NCBI GenBank assembly: GCA_016782225.1
Contig: JADDOW010000054.1
Coordinates: forward strand, 1 to 56,650
Direction of reading: 5' to 3'
DNA length: 56,650 nt
From: Nitrososphaeraceae archaeon
GTDB lineage: Archaea; Thermoproteota; Nitrososphaeria; Nitrososphaerales; Nitrososphaeraceae
Both the position numbers and the translations under genes were made by a program. Shown piece after piece: positions 46,017 to 56,036 of this stretch (its first letter is position 1; every line of letters begins with the position of its first letter). Under the pieces are notes generated by a model. It did not search any database and was not told the origin of the DNA. It saw nothing but the letters and a program-made list of their open reading frames with translations.

Positions 46017-46446
46017 TTGCGTGTCCTAAGCATAGCAATTGATGCGGACGCTTCTCCATCCGGTTATATTACATGGCACAATCATTTCACCAATAAAAGC
46101 AAAATTCGCACGGTAAGACCCTCCATAAAAAATGAGAGGTTTGGCGTTTAGAGAATGGAAATGCTTGCAATCTATTTTGCGATTGTCGATAACCTAAGAG
46201 CATTCAAGAAACTAAAAAGGGCAAGGCAAATCATCATAGTCAGAAGTGACTCAAAATCCACCATAGAGCAACTGAATGAAAAAACAGAGATAAAATACAA
46301 TCTCATTCAGAGAATCTACAATTCCATAAAAAGAATGCTTGATAAGATTTACATATACGATAGTTTTTGACTATCAAAGCAGAACAGAAAACCTAGCAGG
46401 AAAGATAATAGAAAACATTTACCGAGAGAGATATCATAAATCATAG
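46017..46446 (+). pseudogene. RNase HI-like (RVT_3 type) domain, broken
   Basis: A TTG at 46017 reads LRVLSIAIDADASPSGYITW, with the first catalytic Asp region, then SIKNERFGV before a TAG at 46149. In the same frame the next stretch RMEMLAIYFAIVDNL carries the Glu-containing helix, and QIIIVRSDSKSTIEQLNEK the third Asp with SDS. After KIYIY a frameshift near 46360 leads to VFDYQSRTENLAGKIIENIY and a stop at 46446. The order (Asp, Glu, Asp-Ser, late Asn/Asp region) is that of archaeal/plant-type RNase HI domain proteins. One stop and one shift suggest a recently lost gene. The TATA box is still in place. Confidence 0.75.
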
Positions 46447-46736
46447 ACCCCTTATAATCGCACACAGATTGAGTAGCAAAAAAGATTAATCGGCAAACAT
46501 AAAGGTAATGCGGGATTGAGTTAAAAATTTTATAGATTCAAAACGGCTAATTTGGATTATTGGCTCTATTCATTTAATGAAAAACTATAGATTGAAAATG
46601 CCTGTCTCTTTTTGTGCACACAAGAAACAGAACTCCCTCAGGGCGCATTTGCTGGGCGGCATGCTGAACAAATTTGACCCAATTTGCCACCCAAATGCAC
46701 AAAATCAACCGATATGAAAAATAATGGAAAAGAGGA

Positions 46737-47143
46737 TCATTCGATAAAATAAAATCCCAAGGCAATGATTATGTATACAGCAGTAAAAGCATCACCCCCT
46801 CAAACCAATTACTTTTTCCATCATGAGCTATTAGGTTGAGTATAATTGCCGCCATAAAAACAGTTACTAATTCATATAAGGCGAATTCCAGTGTGAAAGG
46901 CTGACCTAGAGCAATTCCTGCAAAAACCAAGATCGGAACTACAAAAAGTGCAATTTGTGTGCCAGAGCCTGCCGCTATACCTATGGACAAGTCAATCCCT
47001 CCTTTTCTTGCCAAGAGAATTGCGCTACTGTGCTCAGCAGCGTTCCCAACAATACCCACTATGATAGCACCAACAAATAACTCGCCAAAACCAAACCCTC
47101 TACCTGTTTCCTCCACCGAGCCAACAAGAATTTCACTGACCAC
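46737..47143 (-). pseudogene. C-terminal half of a Ca2+/H+ antiporter (CaCA family)
   Basis: The reverse strand reads SEILVGSVEETGRGFGFGEL, FVGAIIVGIVGNAAEHSSAI and LLARKGGIDLSIGIAAGSGT, the second alpha repeat of VCX/ChaA cation-proton antiporters with its conserved Gly-Asn-Ala-Ala-Glu-His. Further helices follow (IALFVVPILVFAGIAL and LVTVFMAAIILNLIAHDGKS). The end of the last helix shifts frame at about 46769 to AVYIIIALGFYFIE. The N-terminal half with the first alpha repeat is missing; upstream only unrelated DNA is found. A CaCA exchanger needs both repeats, so this is a dead remnant. Confidence 0.85.
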
Positions 47144-47316
47144 AACAACCCCACCCTAAGCGCCACATCATTTTGAGGTGCATTTCAAATAGATCTTTCC
47201 AATTCCGTTCAAACCAGAATCCTTTGCTGCAAATACGGAAGATACTGCTTAAATGGAAACAGTAGTCACAATTATGCAACAATCACAGCAAAAAACTATT
47301 TGCCATCTATGAAGCA

Positions 47317-48420
47317 ATGTTTTTTTATCATACGGAATCAATAGGGATATTGGTTGTCGATACAATTCGCACCCTTAAGCTTCTTAGCAATTGGACAGGA
47401 AATAGGATATTGCAAAAAAGGCGCCCATTGATTGCGGTCTATAGCTTTACCCACTATTGTAACTATTATTGCCCCATGTGCCCTTTTGGTGATCCTGATA
47501 AGATCAATCAGATAAAATTTGCAAAAAAGCATGATCTTACGACTGATCAGTGGAAGACAATTTTCGATAAAACCTCCAAATATTGCATCTGGTCAATAAT
47601 TGAGGGGGGTGAGCCAACTTCTCGGCCAGATTTTATGGAACTTGTAAGGTATCTTTATGGCCTCAAAATGCCTATTGCCCTTATCTCAAACTGCTCTCTT
47701 TTACACAACATAGACATATCAGAACTCAAAAGATATATTCAATTTATCACATGCAGTATCGATTCTGCTTTTGAAGAGTCGTACTGCAAGGTCAGAGGAG
47801 TCAACAAGGGGGCCTTTCAAAGAGTAATTAAAAACCTTCAGCTATTGCAAGAGCATAGTTTTCCCCATTACTTTAATAGCGTTATAACAAATTTCAACAC
47901 AGAGGAATTCATCAATCAATCTTATTTTGAAAGGGCAAAGGAATTGGGATCTGATGCCGTTTCCTTAACTTTTGTTGAGGACAGATCAGATGTCAATTAT
48001 TCCCTTCTTCCAGACAGGATTACAATGAACAGAGTTTGTGAAAGCATACTTGACTATTCAAAAAGGCATTCAAGACCAAGGATAATGATCCCTGACCTGT
48101 ATTTTAAGCAAATCCTAGAAAACGGACACGCATTATTTGACGAGTGTGGGGTATGGAAAAGTATTTTTGTTAATGGCGATGGATCAGTTTTGGTTCCCTG
48201 CTGGAAGTTTAAGAGTCCAGAGAACACATACGATCTGTTATCAAAAAGTATAGATGACATATGGAACGCACCTGAATGGGATATTGCAAAAACCTGTCAC
48301 GACTGCAAAGTTTTGGGCTGCATATGGTACTCATCCCAGCCTGTAACAACTTTTGCAGGCAACTATTTGAAGGGATTGTCACAATACATAAACCAAAAAA
48401 ACCAAGACATATCGGTATAG
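47317..48420 (+). CDS. Radical SAM protein with SPASM-like C-terminal cysteines
   Basis: The 367-residue enzyme has the radical SAM motif Cys48-x3-Cys52-x2-Cys55 in FTHYCNYYCPMCPFGD. SIIEGGEPTSRPDFMELVRY (the GGE-type SAM-binding turn) and CSIDSAFEESYCKVRGVNKG are standard core blocks. The C-terminus contains CGVWKSIFVNGDGSVLVPCW and CHDCKVLGCIWYS, at least five Cys in a SPASM/twitch arrangement that would hold an auxiliary iron-sulfur cluster. Such enzymes modify peptides or small molecules, or make lipid or cofactor precursors (the HpnH-like group shares this frame). The substrate is unknown, and no candidate peptide gene or maturase is adjacent. The hydrophobic N-terminal part may associate with the membrane. 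The start ATG at 47317 is the first in frame. Confidence 0.88.
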   Translation: MFFYHTESIGILVVDTIRTLKLLSNWTGNRILQKRRPLIAVYSFTHYCNYYCPMCPFGDPDKINQIKFAKKHDLTTDQWKTIFDKTSKYCIWSIIEGGEPTSRPDFMELVRYLYGLKMPIALISNCSLLHNIDISELKRYIQFITCSIDSAFEESYCKVRGVNKGAFQRVIKNLQLLQEHSFPHYFNSVITNFNTEEFINQSYFERAKELGSDAVSLTFVEDRSDVNYSLLPDRITMNRVCESILDYSKRHSRPRIMIPDLYFKQILENGHALFDECGVWKSIFVNGDGSVLVPCWKFKSPENTYDLLSKSIDDIWNAPEWDIAKTCHDCKVLGCIWYSSQPVTTFAGNYLKGLSQYINQKNQDISV

Positions 48421-48815
48421 CAAACGACAGTCCGGACATCAGATCAAGACCATATTCCTCTACGGATAGGCCAAATAATGTCGTAATGAAAAAAAATGAT
48501 ATCAAATGTAAACAAACAGGCCTACTGCAGATCATAAAGGGATATACTCATGGGCAACACGACCAGTTCGCCTATTCTTTTTATTGATAACCATCGTTGC
48601 CATGACATTATCATCATATGGCGACTATGCCAAAATAATACAAATGTGTTTTCAGTTAGGTAATGAAGTCAAGAATTCAGTTACCAACTCCTATAAACCA
48701 GATCATCATTTAGCATGCAATGTTTGGTGTAATTGTTTTTGACACCATATAGACACATACCTAGGTGGATGACAAATAGCATAAAATGCTAAACTGCAAA
48801 TAAAAATATTCACAC
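48421..48815. other. Intergenic, no gene seen
   Basis: Convergent spacer. No recognisable frame or terminator hairpin. Confidence 0.5.
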
Positions 48816-49134
48816 TCAGGCTGAAAAACAATGAGCGCTACTACCGTCCCATACCACCAAGTTGAGCTTTCCCCTTTCCTGGAGCAAATTCAGATGGGCT
48901 GCTGCAAAAGCCGCAAGGTCCAAATCAAAACTTTGCCTCTTATCCCAATGGGCGTAAGTCTTAGCGCTGTTTGATTCAAAACGCGTTGCAATTGCCTTCT
49001 TTTCCTGTCCAGTGGGCATAGCCTTTAGCACAAAAATCTCACGGAACAGGTACAACGGCCAAAAACAGATGAATACCAACTATTGAGACAATAGTTGCAA
49101 TAATAGCATCTAACACCAATAACTTTTTAGTCAT
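48816..49134 (-). pseudogene. Small membrane protein relic
   Basis: An ATG at 49134 reads MTKKLLVLDAIIATIVSIVG and IHLFLAVVPVP, one membrane helix, then TGA. In other frames GYAHWTGKEG and, near 48840, WWYGTVVALIVFQPE follow. The last is a plausible second helix. At least two frame changes are needed. The layout resembles a small two-helix subunit; no family is identified. Confidence 0.4.
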
Positions 49135-49748
49135 AGTCTTTAGCGATTACAGGATTATAAAAATATTATTTGCTCAAGTTTGCAATAACCCAAAAGCGGT
49201 GGCACACCATTCAGCTGCCGCCGCCTATTTCAATATTCATCTCACATAAAACACCATGCTACATATTATGAATAGCATTAAGTAAGACTGAAAAATTGCA
49301 ATTGTAACGGTGTATAACCGATTACAAGTCGATATAGTTTTTAGGATAATCAAATCAAGAACGTAGATTGGTTGCAGCAGTTGTCATGGGCAGATGGGTT
49401 TGTGTTGGATACGCCCCCGCGTACAAAAAGGATAAAACCACTCAGGCGTGAATGGTCTCACAAAGAGTATCTACCCATGTGTTAGTTTTTTTATTTTGTG
49501 CAGTTACAACAGACATTATTTTTGCGGCCATGTTCTGAGCGGTCTCATGATTTCTTGGCATTAACCTAACCTACATCACTTAGCGCCTATTTTGATTTGA
49601 CACCGTTACTATAAATTGCAGATGGTTTGTTTGTTTGTACGAGTTTGAAACACACCCATTCTAGAATTAGAACAAACACAAAGAACAGGTTTTAATAATG
49701 CTGCCATAGTTATTGACTATATCTGATCTTATCAGTGTTTATTTACCG
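49135..49748. other. Intergenic, no gene seen
   Basis: No protein-like frame on either strand. Confidence 0.45.
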
Positions 49749-49922
49749 TTATTGTGGTGACTCTTTTTCTTTAAGTGTCTTTTGCGCTTCTTTCAAAAGA
49801 TCTATAGCATATTTGTCTTGTCGAAATGCTCTTTCGCCCAATATTTCCAAGAGAATTTCACACAGTCTACTATCAGATTTTTGTTTCTCCGTTAAGTTGC
49901 TTATTGTATCCTCAGTGCTCAT
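49749..49922 (-). CDS. Small helical protein (57 aa)
   Basis: ATG at 49922 opens 57 codons: MSTEDTISNLTEKQKSDSRL, CEILLEILGERAFRQDKYAI, then DLLKEAQKTLKEKESPQ. The heptad-like spacing of Leu/Ile suggests two amphipathic helices. The composition is balanced and typical of a real protein, unlike the AT-rich chance frames around it. Length and style resemble small archaeal helical hairpin proteins. The opposite-strand frame at the same place is a shadow. No family known. Confidence 0.6.
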   Translation of the reverse strand: MSTEDTISNLTEKQKSDSRLCEILLEILGERAFRQDKYAIDLLKEAQKTLKEKESPQ

Positions 49923-50517
49923 AACAATGACTATCAGCCATATTTTGGTATTTATGGATTATTGGTTAAATGTTGCAACTGCAATAAACATATCCTAACG
50001 CATTTAAAGTCACATCACCACATCAAAAACCAAAAACCAATACCAAATTTCCTCTCCCAATACAATTAACTAACTCAAAAGAATGCCAATAATGGTCATA
50101 ACCAGACATTTAAGGCATAAGTAGACATATTTTTATTGTGACTGCTCAGTTTTGAACACTTGCTTGAATAGCTACATTAATAGTGTGATATTTTTTGCAA
50201 TGATTTTAAAAAAGTTGTGGTTGTGACAATCTAATAACCAAAAAAGAAATGGATTTCAAACATTTTTCTATTTGGGTACATTTGGGTGATGAGCTTTCGC
50301 CCTCTTCCGTCTTTTATTAACCAATGCAGTCAAAAGAAGTTTAAAGCAGCGCGAAACCTACTAATGATGTGGTGGTACAGGATCATCGAGGTGAAGGGTT
50401 TTTGGATTTTTCTTGTTGGCCCAAAGAAATTGAGATCGGACTTGGGAGAATGGACTTGATTAAAGCACATTCATTTAATGCTAACATGGCTTTTGCTTGC
50501 CTAGGACAATAAGGAAT
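49923..50517. other. Intergenic, no gene seen
   Basis: Spacer before the GC-rich block. The switch in base composition begins near 50560, just inside the relic, not at a visible element end. Confidence 0.45.
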
Positions 50518-52220
50518 TCAATCAGTAGTGTGTATGTGACAACATTCATTCCGGAGAACCTGATGAACAAATGAGATCGCAATTGATCCTTCGCCCACAG
50601 CTGAGGCAACTCGCTTGATGCTGCCACCTCGCACATCGCCCACAGCAAAAATCCAAGGCAAACTGGTTTCGAACAAGTATGGCTGACGGGTAAGGGGCAG
50701 CCTGCAGCGCTCACGCTTTCAGGCCACACAGATCGGGACCCGTCTTAATGAAGCCTTTGGCATCGAGAGAGACGCAGCAATCGAGCCAACTTGTGTTCGG
50801 ATCAGCACCGGCCATGATGAACACGTTCCTGATGTAATGCTCCTCAGTATGCCCAGTTTGGCTGTTTCGCCACCGAACGGATTCGAGGCGACCGCCGCCT
50901 CCTTCAAGGGTCACGATCTCAGTGTGCGTCCGTAATAATATCAAAGGATTCTCTTCGATCAGTCGGATAAGGTAGCGCGACATGCTCTCGACCAAACCGA
51001 CAGACCTAACGAGCATATGCACGCGCTTTGCCTTCTGAGCCAAAAAGACGGTAGCCTGGCCAGTCGAGTTTTCCCCGCCAATCACAATCACTTCCCCACT
51101 GCGCACAGCTGAGCTTCCAAAAGGTTGCGCCGTAATATACACCCGCACCTTCAAAGCGTAGCAAGTTTTTCAATTGTGGCCGCCTATACTCAGCTCCGGT
51201 CGCAATTATGATGCCGCGTGCTGGAATTCGTGCCCCGTTCTCCACCTGGACAACGTATGGTTTGCGGTCGCAGGAAAGTCGAGTGCCCTTGGTGATAAGC
51301 ACCTCCGCTCCGATCTTCTGCGCCTGGTTGTACGCACGGGATGCAAGTTCTTGGCCCGAGATGCCGGTTGGAAATCCCAAGTAATTCTCGATTCTTGAGA
51401 TTGAACCAGCCTGGCCGCCAGGCGAGCTCGTTTCCAGAACCAGGACGTCAAAGCCCCTCGGCAGATCCACATACTGCCACAGCCAAACCGGAGGGACCTG
51501 TCCCGATGATTACGAGATCGCGAACTTGGGTTTGGTCAATTGGTTCGTTGAACCAAGGCAGTCTGCGATTTGCCTGTTGCTTGGATTTCGGTGCACAATC
51601 TTGCCTTGGCAGATCATTACTGGTATCTCGCTTGCGACAATGTGGAAATTATCCAACAGGCTCTGTACGTCTTGATCGCGTTCAAGGTCTATGTAGCTGT
51701 ATGGGTGTCCGTTGCGCATCAGAAACTCTTTGATCTGAAACGTACGGGCCGAATTTGATGAACCGATGAGCACAACATCCCCAATGCCGGCCGCCACCAA
51801 CTCAACCCTGCGGAGAATGAAATCCCACATTAGGATTTCGCCAATCTCAGCATCGCCCTGCAGAAAAGCCAACCTATATTGCCGGTCCAGTTCAATCACG
51901 CTACCTGGCTTTGTCGCACGTGCTCTGAAGAGAGCCCTGCGGCCGGAGAGCATGTTGATCTCGACTGTGAATTCGCCTGAGCCATGTACGGTGATAAGGA
52001 TCTCAACGGCGCTGGATGGACGCAAAATCTCGATCTCACTAGTGACCACTACAAAAAACGGTACTGTACTGCTGCCCTGCTCTACTAGTACTTACCATGG
52101 TTTCATCGCACGCTCGTGCACACGCTCTGCAATTCGACTAATCAGTTCTTGGGTTAATTTCGGAAATATATGCTCAGTATGAGATCTGCTTAGCGGAAGA
52201 ACTCCGGGTTTATTGCTCAT
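50518..52220 (-). pseudogene. CNB-thioredoxin-like-thioredoxin-reductase fusion, broken, GC-rich
   Basis: From ATG 52220 the reverse strand encodes a cyclic-nucleotide-binding domain (HIFPKLTQELISRIAERVHE, then a TAA, then VLVEQGSSTVPFFVVVTSEI, INMLSGRRALFRARATKPGS). A thioredoxin-fold domain follows (GDVVLIGSSNSARTFQIKEF, NGHPYSYIDLERDQDVQSLL), then a TrxR-type flavoprotein: DLVIIGTGPSGLAVAV (FAD), SPGGQAGSISRIENYLGFPT, VIVIGGENSTGQATVFLAQK (NADPH) and WIFAVGDVRGGSIKRVASAV near the end. The expected length of 550-570 residues agrees. Breaks lie at about 52094, 51475, 51140 and 50710. No CxxC redox pair is seen in the FAD domain, as is usual for this fusion type. The piece is much richer in GC (35 of 60 bases at 51181-51240 by my count) and looks bacterial, so it was probably acquired and then lost. 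Confidence 0.9.
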
Positions 52221-52443
52221 AGAGGTAGTTTCCGTTGCACTTGTTCCTTGCGAATAATCGCAGGGAACTTTTGGGTTTGAATCAAGGAATCACGTTTTGA
52301 CATATTGAGCATACCCTGCATAGTCTGGTCAGAATTGGAGAACAATAATGTTGGGGTCATCTTATGGACAAGAGAAAAAATGGCCCCAGTTTTGCCTCGG
52401 CTCATTAGGGTATTCAAATCCATAAAGGGGCATTGTGATACCA

Positions 52444-52602
52444 ATGGAATATCATTTAGAAGAAAAGCAGAAACTCTGCCTGGAGACAATGGACTTTAAC
52501 TTGCACTCATTATACTTTGAAGCGTTCTTTTGTCCCGGAAGGTATTGGATCTCTGCCTTTGAGAGAATAGACATATGTAAAGAGGTGGCAAAAAAGTATT
52601 AA
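52444..52602 (+). CDS. Small protein (52 aa), unknown
   Basis: ATG at 52444 opens 52 codons: MEYHLEEKQKLCLETMDFNL, HSLYFEAFFCPGRYWISAFE, then RIDICKEVAKKY. It is acidic to neutral, aromatic-rich and contains three Cys, unlike chance frames. It could be a separate micro-gene or the tail of a lost gene, and no promoter is obvious. I do not recognise it. Confidence 0.45.
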   Translation: MEYHLEEKQKLCLETMDFNLHSLYFEAFFCPGRYWISAFERIDICKEVAKKY

Positions 52603-52627
52603 ATCATTCATAGCCAAATAGGCTCAT

Positions 52628-52993
52628 TTATTCCAAAATAATTACAAGGTCATCCATATTAGCATTCATCACCCTTTTTTCTTTCATGATCATGTCCAAC
52701 AAGTCAAATCCATCATGTTCTATAGCATACACATGCCTTTGGCCATTGTATGAGATAATGTGATAATCAACTAGATAAAGCAAATACTTTTTGAGATTGT
52801 TAATTGATAATGGCGTTGCTTTTTGCATTTCACGCTCAAGGTCATTGATAGAGATTCCGTTAATGCAACATACTAAAATAGGCTCCACAATGGCCGCCTT
52901 TAATGCAGGCGTTCTCATGGCTTTGTTATAGTATTTGGAATTCATTTTTTCCTTGTTTCTATTAGGCATGCCATTATCACCCAGTAAGGCCAT
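52628..52993 (-). CDS. Winged-helix DNA-binding protein
   Basis: From the first ATG (52993) the product is 121 residues. The core LKAAIVEPILVCCINGISIN, DLEREMQKATPLSINNLKKY, LLYLVDYHIISYNGQRHVYA and IEHDGFDLLDMI is an archaeal winged helix: three helices and a beta hairpin (wing) with a short helical tail. Such small proteins are common transcription regulators in Nitrososphaeria. The frame is open further upstream to a TTG at 53059, and the extra residues would add CYCCQPKCQHC, a possible zinc knuckle. I keep the ATG but note that the longer form is possible. The neighbours give no hint of the target. Confidence 0.75.
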   Translation of the reverse strand: MALLGDNGMPNRNKEKMNSKYYNKAMRTPALKAAIVEPILVCCINGISINDLEREMQKATPLSINNLKKYLLYLVDYHIISYNGQRHVYAIEHDGFDLLDMIMKEKRVMNANMDDLVIILE

Positions 52994-53784
52994 TGACTGA
53001 ATGCTTGAATCCAAGCAGTGCTGGCATTTCGGTTGACAACAATAGCATCCTAAATGCAACGGTTGTCATGCATATTCCCACATGCAATTTCTGTTGATGT
53101 TTGTAATAGTACATTCCATCTTCCACAATCTTTGTGGCCAAATCAATCAAATGCTATTGCACCTCTTTTAAGCACCATTAGTTGTTGTTTAACTCCTGGC
53201 ATACCAGGCATTGCAAAGAGCTATTTGTTTCAAAGACAGATTTCATTGACATGATTTTTGCCAAATTCATATTTGACATGCTTTATGATCTTAAACAAAC
53301 TTTATTATATACAACTTTGTTAGAGGTGTGCATAATCAATGCAGCTTATTAATCTTTATGTTACAATTATTTTAATTTGTTGCCTTATGGTTTGCTTAAC
53401 GAGATATGGATAAATACCGCTTGCATCCTTCACCTAGATGTTGGGAATTATCCAATGCCTTTTCCAAATCCAAACTTTACCCTAAAGTAATGGATTGTTT
53501 AGGTTCCATATGCCTCACATTCAGTTGGCTTTGTTTCCATTTCCAACTCCAAATTTTATTTTAATCATATTGTGGAACAGATTACCATTTGAAGATTTTT
53601 TTTCTATGCCCAGTAACTGCCGTATCATGGATTAGCCGGAAACAACAAAATTAGTCTTGCCCATGATAGTAAGGTCGCCTAATAAGGACTCAACTTACAA
53701 TATAGGGGCCATTAACTTTGTATTTTGTAACTCCAAAATCATGCAGCATTAAAATAAGCCAATTCACATCAAATACTAAAATTT
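52994..53784. other. Intergenic, no gene seen
   Basis: 0.8 kb upstream of the Ntn hydrolase gene. No protein-like frame besides the possible extension of the winged-helix gene. Confidence 0.45.
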
Positions 53785-54561
53785 ATGACCACGGTAATAT
53801 CCATAAAGGCCAAAGATGGAATTATTTTAGCAAGTGATAGTCAAGGAACATCAGTAAAAGTAAAGACCACCATAAAAAAAGTTTTCAAAATAAACAGTTT
53901 CATCGGTATTGGCGCCTCAGGGGATGCCTCCCAAATTGAATTATTTGTTGACGAACTAAAGCAACATTTACAGAATGAAATTGAATTGGAATCAGAATTT
54001 AGAAATCAAATGTCCAATATTGTGTTGAATATGCATCGAATACACAATCATAACCATTCTTTATTGTGCGGATATGCCGGCACCAGGTTATTCTTTTCCC
54101 CCCTTTCAATAGCAGCTGCAAAACCAAAGAACGGGGATCCTTATATTTACAGGGTGGGTTTTGGAGCAATTGGAAAAAATAAGGAGGTTTCTCCATATCT
54201 ATATAAGATAAACAGGGATTATGTGTCCATAGGCTCTGGTTCTAACTATGCCCGTTTAGTTCTCAAACAACAAGATAGAATTTATGCCTCAGTGAAAAAG
54301 AAATTGTCCGATTTATCTACAGAAAACAATGTCGGAATAGCATCATACGTAATAAATGAGGTGAAGCAATTGGACCTGGAGACAGGAGGAAAGACTCAGA
54401 TTGCAGTAATTAACCATGACGGTTACAGAGAACTTTCCCATAATGACCAAATCAAGTGCCATCAAATAATGATTGATAACCTATTTTCTTCATTGCAGGA
54501 GAATTTTTCCAATAGTGAAAAAGCAAGGGAGTTTATTTGCAATATTTTTCCATTTGATTAA
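53785..54561 (+). CDS. Stand-alone proteasome-beta-like Ntn hydrolase
   Basis: The 258-residue protein begins MTTVISIKAKDGIILASDSQ, the start of a proteasome beta or HslV subunit without a propeptide. Removal of the Met would expose Thr2 as the N-terminal nucleophile. Catalytic partners line up: Asp18 (Asp17 in proteasome numbering), Lys32 in IKKVFKI (Lys33), the SIGSGSNYA block (151-153 SGS), and DLETGG (Asp197, Thr200, Gly201, in place of Asp166, Ser169, Gly170). The C-terminus is longer than in HslV and carries extra helices. It may be a divergent archaeal beta subunit, or a self-assembling peptidase. It lies alone, not with an alpha subunit or an ATPase. The start is ATG at 53785 with no propeptide codons upstream. 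Confidence 0.87.
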   Translation: MTTVISIKAKDGIILASDSQGTSVKVKTTIKKVFKINSFIGIGASGDASQIELFVDELKQHLQNEIELESEFRNQMSNIVLNMHRIHNHNHSLLCGYAGTRLFFSPLSIAAAKPKNGDPYIYRVGFGAIGKNKEVSPYLYKINRDYVSIGSGSNYARLVLKQQDRIYASVKKKLSDLSTENNVGIASYVINEVKQLDLETGGKTQIAVINHDGYRELSHNDQIKCHQIMIDNLFSSLQENFSNSEKAREFICNIFPFD

Positions 54562-55490
54562 CTGCTTACGATTATAACAATTGAATAAACTATTCAATTG
54601 ACTCAAGTGCCTTAAAGTTCTATATAGAATGACTATATATCAGACAATCTTTTATCAATAGGTAAAGTATAGACAATAAATCCTGTTTCTTTTATCGTCT
54701 GCCCATAGTTTCTCCAAAGCCATCGGTGCGTCTTCATTTGGTGTTGTGAAGGGTTGATCCGTCCGTAAAGCGCCTTTTCGCCCATCAGTTTGACTTAGCC
54801 TCTGAATGTCTTTTCAGCCAATGGTATTTTTATATCACAGGAAGTGTCAGTTGGGCAGTTGTCAATTTCAAAACCCTTGTTACATCACAGGCCTTAAAGC
54901 CCCATTCCAAAACAGGGAAAGAGACAACTCTCTTTTGTATAAAATAATATGTTTTTAAATAAAAAAACAATCATTAATACCATATCTTTGAGTAAGACCA
55001 TAGACAGCGATTCTTAGAGCAGATGAAAGAGTATGACAAGTATTTTGACTGCTTTCATGCCAATTATGGTGACTCCATAACAAACACAAAAATGAGTTTG
55101 TTGCCGTAAAAAAAACCCAAAGGTTTACCATGATGCCAACCCGCTTAAGCTGTTGGAACTGCTAATGGCAGACGGTGTGATGACACTGACCACACTTTCA
55201 TAGAGTTTGTGAAATGATGCTTCACTATGAGACTCTCCAATTGAATTGGGTGGTTCATCTTTTGTCCTTCTTTTTTATACCATATTCTTTTCATGAAGCG
55301 AGATTGCATTTAATTATATTAGCAGAGAATCAAAAACAGGTTTATATTTTAGTTAGGCTTACCTAATCATGTCTGTGAATCTGCGCCATAGACCAAATAA
55401 ATAATTCAAGCGCACCTAAGCACTACACACCAAATCCTTTGCATGTCATACAATGGACACATTTGTTAACTGGATCTTGTACCACTGATA
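54562..55490. other. Spacer with small relic frames
   Basis: Near 55023 an ATG reads MKEYDKYFDCFHANYGDSIT and stops. A second frame further on (VYHDANPLKLLELLMADGVM, about 55122-55198) looks like the remains of a small regulator. Nothing intact. Confidence 0.35.
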
Positions 55491-55544
55491 TAAAGGAGTG
55501 AATTAACAAAAGATGGTATTGGCATTTACAAATTCACTCCTTTA
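55491..55544. repeat. Perfect 14-base inverted repeat
   Basis: TAAAGGAGTGAATT (55491-55504) and its exact reverse complement AATTCACTCCTTTA (55531-55544) are 26 bases apart. No called gene ends or starts within 400 bases. By chance such a perfect arm pair at close distance would be rare in this window. It may be a terminator-like hairpin, an operator, or the end of a lost element. Confidence 0.75.
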
Positions 55545-56036
55545 AAATTTTATTATAGCGTCATTGTGAAACCAACATATTCAATGATTGCACCAGATGT
55601 CAATTTCCTTCATGGGTATAAAAGTCCCCATTCCAATAAGATATGGTGGCACAATCAAACTAACGGAATGTTTTCTGTAGTCTGAAATGATGTTGCAACA
55701 GAATTTGAAGTTGACAAGTGAGTTGAGGATGCAGCTATGACCGCCATGTCTGAGGATCCATAGTTTGCCATTCCGTACATTAACTGGTGGCATCGGTTAC
55801 AATTGAGTATACAATTTCCACAAAAACCATTTTACGTCAAAATGCCAAAATATATGAAAATTATTAATGTGCCAAGAAGTGGATTACAAATGTCCAATCA
55901 TAGTTAATCCCATTAGCCATAAGAAACGCCCAATCTCTGCTTCAATTTGCAATTTGTAACACAAATGTTTTGTTTTACTCAATTATTACAAACAATTCCT
56001 TGTTGTTAAATATTGTTCAGCCCATATTATGCATAT
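55545..56036. other. Spacer, one doubtful reverse frame
   Basis: A 70-codon reverse frame (55581-55793) contains LWILRHGGHSCILNSLVNF but no conserved family motif. I do not call it. Confidence 0.35.

Noticed and set aside
33219-46151. Amber (TAG) readthrough or pyrrolysine use, suggested by TAG stops inside the VOC and RNase H-like genes
   Set aside because: Other broken genes in the window use TAA, TGA or frameshifts, many intact genes end in TAG, and no PylRS/PylT or enzyme context is seen.
34030-55489. Shared 14-mer CTTGTACCACTGAT near 34030 and 55475, considered as a repeat or element end
   Set aside because: Flanks diverge at once, and some 14-mer pairs are expected by chance in this composition.
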